Shown: piece by piece, positions 57,926 to 64,000 of the stretch
Numbering within the stretch: position 1 is the first letter of the stretch
Layout: each line of letters begins with the position of its first letter
NCBI RefSeq assembly: GCF_030247195.1
Contig: NC_080670.1
Location: 99,038,336 to 99,102,335 of the forward strand
From: Topomyia yanbarensis
Taxonomy: Eukaryota; Arthropoda; Insecta; Diptera; Culicidae
DNA length: 64,000 nucleotides
Direction of reading: 5' to 3'
Program-made: the position numbers and the translations under genes
Notes under the pieces: model-generated
What the model was told of the DNA's origin: nothing
Database searches by the model: none
What the model saw: the letters and a program-made list of their open reading frames with translations, nothing else

Positions 57926-59365
57926 GGTCTTGCTTCTGGGGCTCTTGTGGATTGTGTTAAAGTTGTAAAATAATTCATTAGAACATTTCAACTCGACAAG
58001 ATTTCAGTTATTTCTACTTACTCCCCCCTCGCTCTCCCTTCACTACGTCCTATTGCAAAACTACCTACGCTCATAAAATTGAGCTAAGGCTTTTGAATAA
58101 TTCATCCAAACATACCAATGTGGTAAATCTAAAGTATATGATGTTATTTTGGTATACTATATGAAATATCATTGGTACACCCGCAGTGTTGGCAAAAAAT
58201 GATTTTTGGCAATTAATTCGATCTATCGAACTTTGAGCAGCTATAACTTGTTGTAGAAACATTCTAGCACCATGCATCCTTCAGCAAAGTTGTTCCTGGA
58301 GTTGTATCCTGGACTACACTTCTATCTAATTGTTGGTTTACTGCAGGAAGGATTGTAGTCTGTAAAATTGAAAATGCAAAAAAGTAGGTTTTCCCATACT
58401 AATTTCCATACAAATTTCAAACGCAATGCGCTACGCCGGGTCAAATCCAATCGACCCCAAATTTTGCACAGTTGTTTGGGACCCCAAATGGAACCAAAAA
58501 GTTGCTCGGTTGATTAGGTTATGATTACGTTTTTCCATATAACAATGCCCCACCCTACTGCTCATGTTTTGTGCAGTCGCTACCTTGCTGTTAACGTCCG
58601 TGATAGAAAAGAAATTTCAATTTAATACCGGATGAAATACCCCACCACTATTCCAAGTCGTTTTTTCTGACTGTGCTTTGAAGCTAGCCGAGTGTGAGCC
58701 GATCTGCCAATACGGAATGTGTCGCTTAGAGAAAATCGAACCTCGTCTTTATCCACATAGTGTTCACTTCGCTTGATGCGCAATACAATGACAAGCGAAG
58801 TGCTACATACTTCCAGACAATCCGACGCGTTTATATTTATTGAATAAGAATTGATGAAACATGAGTGCGACGCAGAGAAGATTTGAATGTATTGGTATTG
58901 CCGTTTGAGGATTTTTTGTTGTGACCGTTTTAGCATGTTCGGAGACTATTTCATGTGAAGAATTCAACAAAGATGGCTAAAAGAATCAACAAACGAGTTA
59001 TTACTAACTATCGCTTAAAACAGAAATGGCCAAAATAAATCTTTTAAAGCTTCAATCAGCAGTATGTATTCGATAACATATCAAATAGTTTCAATTTGAG
59101 TGTTTTATTACAAAACTTAGCATACATTCACATTAATAAATAAATCTAATCAATCGTGAATGTTACATAGGTTATAGCATCATTGGTGTTATCACTTCTT
59201 ATTCAAAAAAGTTGTTGATCATGCACAATCATATAAATCTCGCTATGGTAGATGGTAGATTCCACATATGAAAATGTTTTGTAAGATTGAGAGAAATCCT
59301 TTTTATTTGACACCCAATATGCCTACACTGGTCAAGTTTTGGTTGAGATATTGATCAATTAAAAA
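57926..59365. other. About 1.4 kb without recognisable genes
   Basis: 58360-58560 has the style of a dispersed mosquito repeat (GGTCAAATCCAATCGACCCC). A 104-codon minus-strand frame at 58622-58936 has no recognisable motif. No defined element ends are seen. Confidence 0.45.
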
Positions 59366-59410
59366 ATCTGTTTTAATCCATCTAGCGCTGCAATTGTGCC
59401 TTTCTCAATC
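59366..59410 (-). repeat. Right-end fragment of the TGCCTTTCTCAT repeat
   Basis: TTTTAATCCATCTAGCG and CAATTGTGCCTTTCTCA match the reverse complement of the right end at 17701-17745. Only about 45 bp is recognisable. Confidence 0.65.
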
Positions 59411-59592
59411 ATGAACACGAGAATGTTCGCGTTGTTTATATTCATTAAAAGCTTTAAAATGTATATATTACATTTTATTATTATACTTGACATGACAACT
59501 ATATACAAGAAAAGAAATCATTATTCGAGTTCTAAAATTTTGTAAAGGAAAAAATTGTAAAAGATAAAATAGCCGCGGTAATATTAAATTGA

Positions 59593-60050
59593 AAAATCTA
59601 TTTTAATCCACCTAGAGGTGCAATTGTGCCTTTCTCATTTCTCCAAACTATGATTTAATAGCTGGTTCGTACAATATAACATTATGGAAATGTCTTTCAT
59701 TCTTATTACACTTGCACCTTTTTGCATTCATCGCGGTATCGGTTTGATTCGGAGTTTTCTATGTGATCGCACTCCACAACCCGTAACTCCGGAGCCGGAA
59801 GTCGGATGGAGATGAAATTTAATATCAGTTTCCGGAGACGCAACACCTTTCATTTGAGACTAAGTTGATCAAATCGTTTTAGCCATTTTCGGGAAACAAA
59901 TGTAACCGTTGTTCTGAATTTGGATGCTTCCGGATCCGTCGATGGTGGCCAGTGCGGCCAAAGAGACTTTGAATGACTGTTGGTGACCTAGATCTACAAA
60001 TTCAACAGTTGTGTTTACATTTTGGAAAAAAAATCACCTTTTTACATTCA
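59593..60050 (-). repeat. TGCCTTTCTCAT repeat copy, reverse orientation
   Basis: It starts with TTTTAATCCACCTAG, CAATTGTGCC and TTTCTCATTTCTCC (TGCCTTTCTCAT at 59627-59638), the reverse complement of the end at 17704. It continues with sequence of the same style to about 60050. The opposite end with the CCTTTCTcatatAGAAAGG hairpin is not present before the BEL element starts at 60209. Confidence 0.65.
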
Positions 60051-60208
60051 TCGCAGAATTCGTTAGAATCGGGATTTGCTGCGTGATCGTACGTATCACC
60101 CTGCAATTCAGGAACCAGAACTCTGATCCACACAAAATTCAACAGCAGCTGATGGACCCTGTTAGCTTTAAGCATTTTCACCCTAACATTTTATTTTCAA
60201 ATTTAAAC

Positions 60209-60522
60209 TGTGGAAATTAGGTCCACACGTATCGTGAACGCGCGAAAATGTGCGTTATCATTAACCGAACGAATAATCGGTTTGACCTTCACACCTTCTC
60301 TTTGTAATCGCTTCAATTGTTTTATTGATTATCAGTTTTTACGGTTTTTCTTCTTATTGCGACACTCAAACAGGTCGGTCACACTTTATACATCCCGTAT
60401 TGAAATCGAAATAAAGAGTTATTAATCAGTTTGAAGGCAATTTTGCAAAGTGAAAAATAAAGTGTGTTTATCCAGTACCAACGTATTACCAACGTCCAGC
60501 CCACTTACAACTAGACGAATCA
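60209..60522 (+). repeat. 5' LTR of the BEL element (limits inferred)
   Basis: It starts TGTGGAAATTAGGTCCACACG and ends ...GACGAATCA, four bases before the primer site. A TATA-like CTTTATACAT lies near 60385, and AATAAA occurs at 60410 and 60456. With no second LTR in the window, the left limit is a best guess. Confidence 0.6.
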
Positions 60523-60526
60523 TTTT

Positions 60527-60544
60527 TGGTGCCGTGACCAGGAT
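60527..60544 (+). promoter_or_regulatory. BEL primer binding site
   Basis: TGGTGCCGTGACCAGGAT follows the LTR end after TTTT. The TGG start matches a tRNA CCA end, and this sequence type is common just inside BEL-element LTRs of mosquitoes. Confidence 0.75.
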
Positions 60545-61079
60545 CACGGGCGTTGGAACCCTCCAAAGATCGAACAAAGCACATGCAACAAGGCTAAACT
60601 AATTACACCAATCGGAAGAAGTTGCTGATAGCAGTACCTGCTCAAAAAGTACAAGGCCTAATTAAGACAGGCTCCATGTGAGTATCTGTCCAATTATTTT
60701 AACTGTTTTGAGTGGTACTTCCTGGGTTTTCCTTGATCATTTAGGAATTTCACGCGTGTTGCTGCTGTTGCTGTCGCTACTGGTGCAAACGGATCCACGT
60801 TGGACGGAGCTTCGTCTGGTTCATTGGTTCCATCCCATCCAGACAGATACACACATAGGAGAAAGATACCCAATCCCAATCAATCCAATCGGTTCCCAGT
60901 CCAAACGTCATTCAATTCCGCGGTTCCGGAAGTTCCGGTCATATAATAAAATACAAGGCAATTTTTTTAACGGACACAGGTGAGTGTCAGTCCAACCGCA
61001 TCCCAACCAGCAGAAGGTATTTCCTGTGTCTCCCGTTTATTCTAGCCGCACGTGACGTCATAACTGGCACCTTACCGTA

Positions 61080-61982
61080 ATGGCGGAAAAGAAGTTGCGG
61101 TCGAAGGAGCTAAAGCTGAAAAATTTATGCGATTCCATTCAACGCATAGAAGATTTCTTAAAAAACTTCGACGCAGCTAGAGACACAAAGGAAGTAGCGA
61201 TACGTCTTGGCAGACTAGACACATTGATGGAGACATTTGAATCGATTCAGGGCGAATATGAGATGCTGAGCGAGAGTGTAGAATTTGAAGCGGAAAATGC
61301 GAAGGTAAGAGCAAAGGTAGAAGAGCAATATTTTCGAGTGAAAGGCGGTCTTATGATGATGGTTCCTCCCCCTCCTCCAAACCCATTGGATCAACCAAGG
61401 CAGCAATTAGAACCAGCCATCGCACACGTAACCAGCGTCAAGCTCCCAACTATTGAATTACCACAGTTTGATGGTGATCTGAGTGAATGGTTGACATTCC
61501 ATGATTCGTTTTCGTCGTTGATCCATTCATCAACAGAAATCCCTTGCATACAAAAATTCCAATATTTGCGTTCGGCATTGCGAGGCGACGCTTAAAAGTG
61601 ATTGAATCATTAACAATCACAACGAACAATTATGCTGTTGCTTGGGAAGCCCTTCTCAATCGTTATTCCAATGTATATTTGTTGCGAAAAAGGCACTACA
61701 GTCACTGACGGTCCATACGAAAGTTTCGGGGAAGTCTTGTGCAGAACTTCGGGTTGTCGTAGAAGAATTTCAAAGACATGTAAAGATATTAAACCAGCTC
61801 GGGGAACCAACGGTACACTGGAGTAGTCTGCTTGTTCATCTATTGTGTTGTCGTGTCGACGATCAAACCCTGAAGGAATGGGAAGAATTTGTATCTGCAA
61901 ATGAGGAACCAACCTACTGTAATCTGGTCGAGTTTCTGACGCGGAAGATTCGTACCCTGGAGTCGTTACACATCACTCACTA
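61080..61982 (+). pseudogene. BEL gag, at least two frameshifts
   Basis: Gag forms the particle of the element. The first frame (ATG at 61080 to TAA at 61593-61595) has an acidic coiled-coil-like N-terminus and the typical core VKLPTIELPQFDGDLSEWL followed by FHDSF. A shift at about 61590 moves coding into another frame (LKVIESLTIT, YAVAWEALLNRY). A further shift leads into the frame that continues from about 61700 (LNQLGEPTVHWSSLLVHLL and LEFLTRKIRTLESL-like residues). A last shift near 61980 joins the pol frame. I see no zinc knuckles between gag and protease, so that part seems lost. Confidence 0.85.
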
Positions 61983-64000
61983 TTACATCCCGGGTTCGAT
62001 TCATCAGAAACAAATGGTGAAAATCTCAACACTAATGGCCAGTCAGCCCGATCAGTCTCGTATCCTCCAAGGTCTTATATTACGCATGATCAATCAATAA
62101 ACTCTACTCCTGGCTGCTCGTATTCAGTTTCATCAAATTCCGTGACGGAACCCTGTGGCGTAAATGTTTTTCTATCGACTATTGTTGTGAAGGTGTTAGA
62201 TGTGTATGGAAAAGAACATTTGGCTCGAGCTCTCCTAGATAGTGGCTCACAATGCAGTCTGATGAGTGACCGCCTCTGTCAAAAACTCGGACTAGCTCGG
62301 CATCGTATTGATCAACCTATCCTCGGTGTTGGTGAATCTCAATTTCGTGCAATGTGCTCAGTAACAACCGAATTCAGATCGAGAGTGAGCGAATATTCCT
62401 TTTCTCTCGATTGCTTGGTACTCAAAAAGATGACAGCCGATCTCCCAGCTGTGACCGTCCCTACTACGAACTGGAACATACCAAAGCACATTACACTCGC
62501 GGATCCTGAATTCAATGTGTCACGAAAGGTGGATCTAATCATTGGTGCGGAGCACTTCTACACAGTCCTACAAGGTGGCCGGTTGCAACTAGGTCCACAA
62601 GCACCACTACTCGTTGAGAGCACGTTTGGATGGTTCGTTTCGGGGAAGGCTTCATATGACCCAAAGATCCAAACCCTGGTATGTTGTACATCCACCCTAG
62701 ATACTCTCAATCAAAACATAGAGAAATTTTGGAAATTGGAGGAACTGAATGGTATCGCCACATCCCCCTCTGAACGATATTGTGAGAAATTCTTTAAAGA
62801 GACGGTTTCAAGGGATTCTACTGGGCGATATTCCGTTAAGTACCCAAAAAAGGAAGGTTTTCAAGAGATGATTGGTGAATCATTCCGTAATGCAAAACTA
62901 CGATTGGAATATTTAGAACGGAAACTTGATAAAAATCCACATCTAAAGGAGAATTATCACGCATTTTTGGAGGAGTTCATTGTATTGGGACATATGCGAG
63001 AAGTATCTACTTATAAGCCAAACCCATCTACAGTTTGTTACATTCCCCATCATGCAGTTATTAAGGAATCTAGTACGACAACAAAATTTCGGAGCGTATT
63101 TGACGCATCTGCTAAAACCAGCACTGGATTTTCTCTCAACGACTCCCTGGTGGTTGGACCCGTCATCCAAGATGAGCTATTGGACATAGTGATCCGATTC
63201 CGCAAACACAAGGTCGTTATGATGGCCGACGTAGAAAAAATGTACCGCCAGATAGAAATCCATCCGGATGACCGTTCTCTCCAACGCGTGTTGTGGCGAT
63301 TCAACAAGAGTGACCCGATAACTAAATATGAGCTGACAACTGTTACATACGGGTTGGCCCCTTCATCGTTTCTAGCGACACGAACACTACATCAACTAGC
63401 CGAAGATGAAGGTGCTTCGTTTCCATTCGCTGCATCTGCCCTGAAACAAGATTTTTATATGGATGATTTTATTCGAGGTGAAGATAATATCGAGACGGCG
63501 GTCCAATTGCGCAGAGAGATGGATGAACTACTGAGCCGCGGAGGGTTCCGCTTAAGAAAGTGGTGTTCGAATTTTCCGGAAGTGTTAGAAGGGATATCAT
63601 TAGAAAATTTAGCCATTCAATCTAGCCAAACATTCGACTCAGAAAATGCGATCAAAACCTTGGGAATTTCTTGGGAGCCTTCATCCAATCAATTTCGTTT
63701 CAATTTTGGCCCGTTTTCGATGGGAGGACCAATTACAAAAAACAGAATTTTATCGGTCATTGCACAATTGTATGACCCATTGGGGTTAATCGCGCCTGTC
63801 GTAGTGCGAGCCAAGATTCTAATCCAACAACTTTGGACGATGTGCATCAATTGGAATGAGGAGGTACCGGAGGAAATCCGAATAATTTGGGAACATTTTG
63901 TGGAGGAGCTGTCATTATTAGCCAATTTTCGAATTCCTCGTTTTGCCTTTGGCATGGGGGAAGTGCAGCTACACTGCTTCACAGATGCGTCGGAGGCAGC
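61983..64000 (+). CDS. BEL/Pao pol: protease, reverse transcriptase, start of RNase H (partial)
   Basis: One frame is open from about 61983 to the window edge with no stop in about 670 codons. The protease motif ALLDSGSQCSLMSD lies near 62228. Then come LIIGAEHFY and FGWFVSGK, typical of BEL proteins before RT. RT motifs are FRSVFDASAK, VMMADVEKMYRQI (first Asp, near 63219), TYGLAPSSFLATR and YMDDFI (near 63456). The tether region AQLYDPLGLIAPV follows, and RNase H begins with CFTDASEA at the edge. Integrase would follow outside the window. No ATG is needed, since pol is made as a Gag-Pol fusion in intact relatives; here the broken gag makes normal expression unlikely. Confidence 0.9.

Larger units (their letters stand above)
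60209..64000 (+). mobile_element. BEL/Pao LTR retrotransposon, 5' part
   Basis: 5' LTR, primer site, a leader of about 0.5 kb, a broken gag and an open pol running off the right edge. The leader (60546-61079) has no conserved gene; short frames and two donor-like GTGAGT sites are present. Gag and pol sequences are typical of insect BEL elements. The 3' half and the 3' LTR are outside the window, so LTR limits rest on one copy only. Confidence 0.85.

Noticed and set aside
57542..57991. Gly-Pro-Asp-rich protein from frames over the minisatellite
   Set aside because: Frames on both strands are open only because the repeat unit is a multiple of three. No start context or domain supports a gene.

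Overview
This window is from an insect genome, most likely a culicine mosquito (Aedes-like). The evidence is indirect: R1-, I-, CR1-, Gypsy- and BEL-type retroelements are packed together, there is a DD37E mariner of the mosquito ITmD37E type, and several repeat families look typical of culicine DNA. I found no confident host protein-coding gene, tRNA or rRNA. Almost everything recognisable is a transposable element, often inserted inside another one.

Layout, left to right. 1-2800 is the 3' half of an R1-clade element (A1). 2801-7825 is a second, decayed R1-clade element (B). 7858-8376 is a long foldback with 14-bp direct repeats at its ends. 8947-10706 is a retroelement ORF1 fragment split by a complete but dead mariner (9095-10384, TA duplication). 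11037-17140 is an interspersed repeat split by a second near-complete copy of the A family (A2, 11303-16905, 15-bp target duplication). A further copy of that repeat follows (17147-17715), then about 2.2 kb without genes.

19908-51591 is one composite. A minus-strand Gypsy-type LTR retrotransposon is bounded by 151-bp LTRs and a 5-bp duplication (GTGGA), with a polypurine tract and a tRNA primer site in the right places. It has been inflated to 31.7 kb by nested insertions and rearrangement. Three I-clade elements (C1, C2, C3) lie head-to-tail inside one (ATT)n tract near the 3' end of its pol gene. A CR1-like element lies in its gag/leader end. A 1.96-kb stretch running from the gag zinc knuckles to RNase H is tandemly duplicated. 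C1 has both reading frames open and could be an active source copy; C2 and C3 are broken.

Right of the composite are a Gypsy RT scrap, a hAT-like non-autonomous element (53641-54786, 8-bp duplication), a 483-bp satellite in about three copies, an 18-bp-type minisatellite, and the 5' LTR, gag and pol of a BEL/Pao element that runs off the window (60209-64000).

The most interesting signal is the I-clade array. Every copy is preceded by ATT repeats, and every copy's (CAA)n tail is followed by ATT. This points to a non-LTR element that targets (ATT)n microsatellites, landing here in a tract that reads as poly-asparagine in the host Gypsy pol. The same family has an unusual ORF2 N-terminal extension whose internal repeat number differs between the three copies (3, 1, 2).
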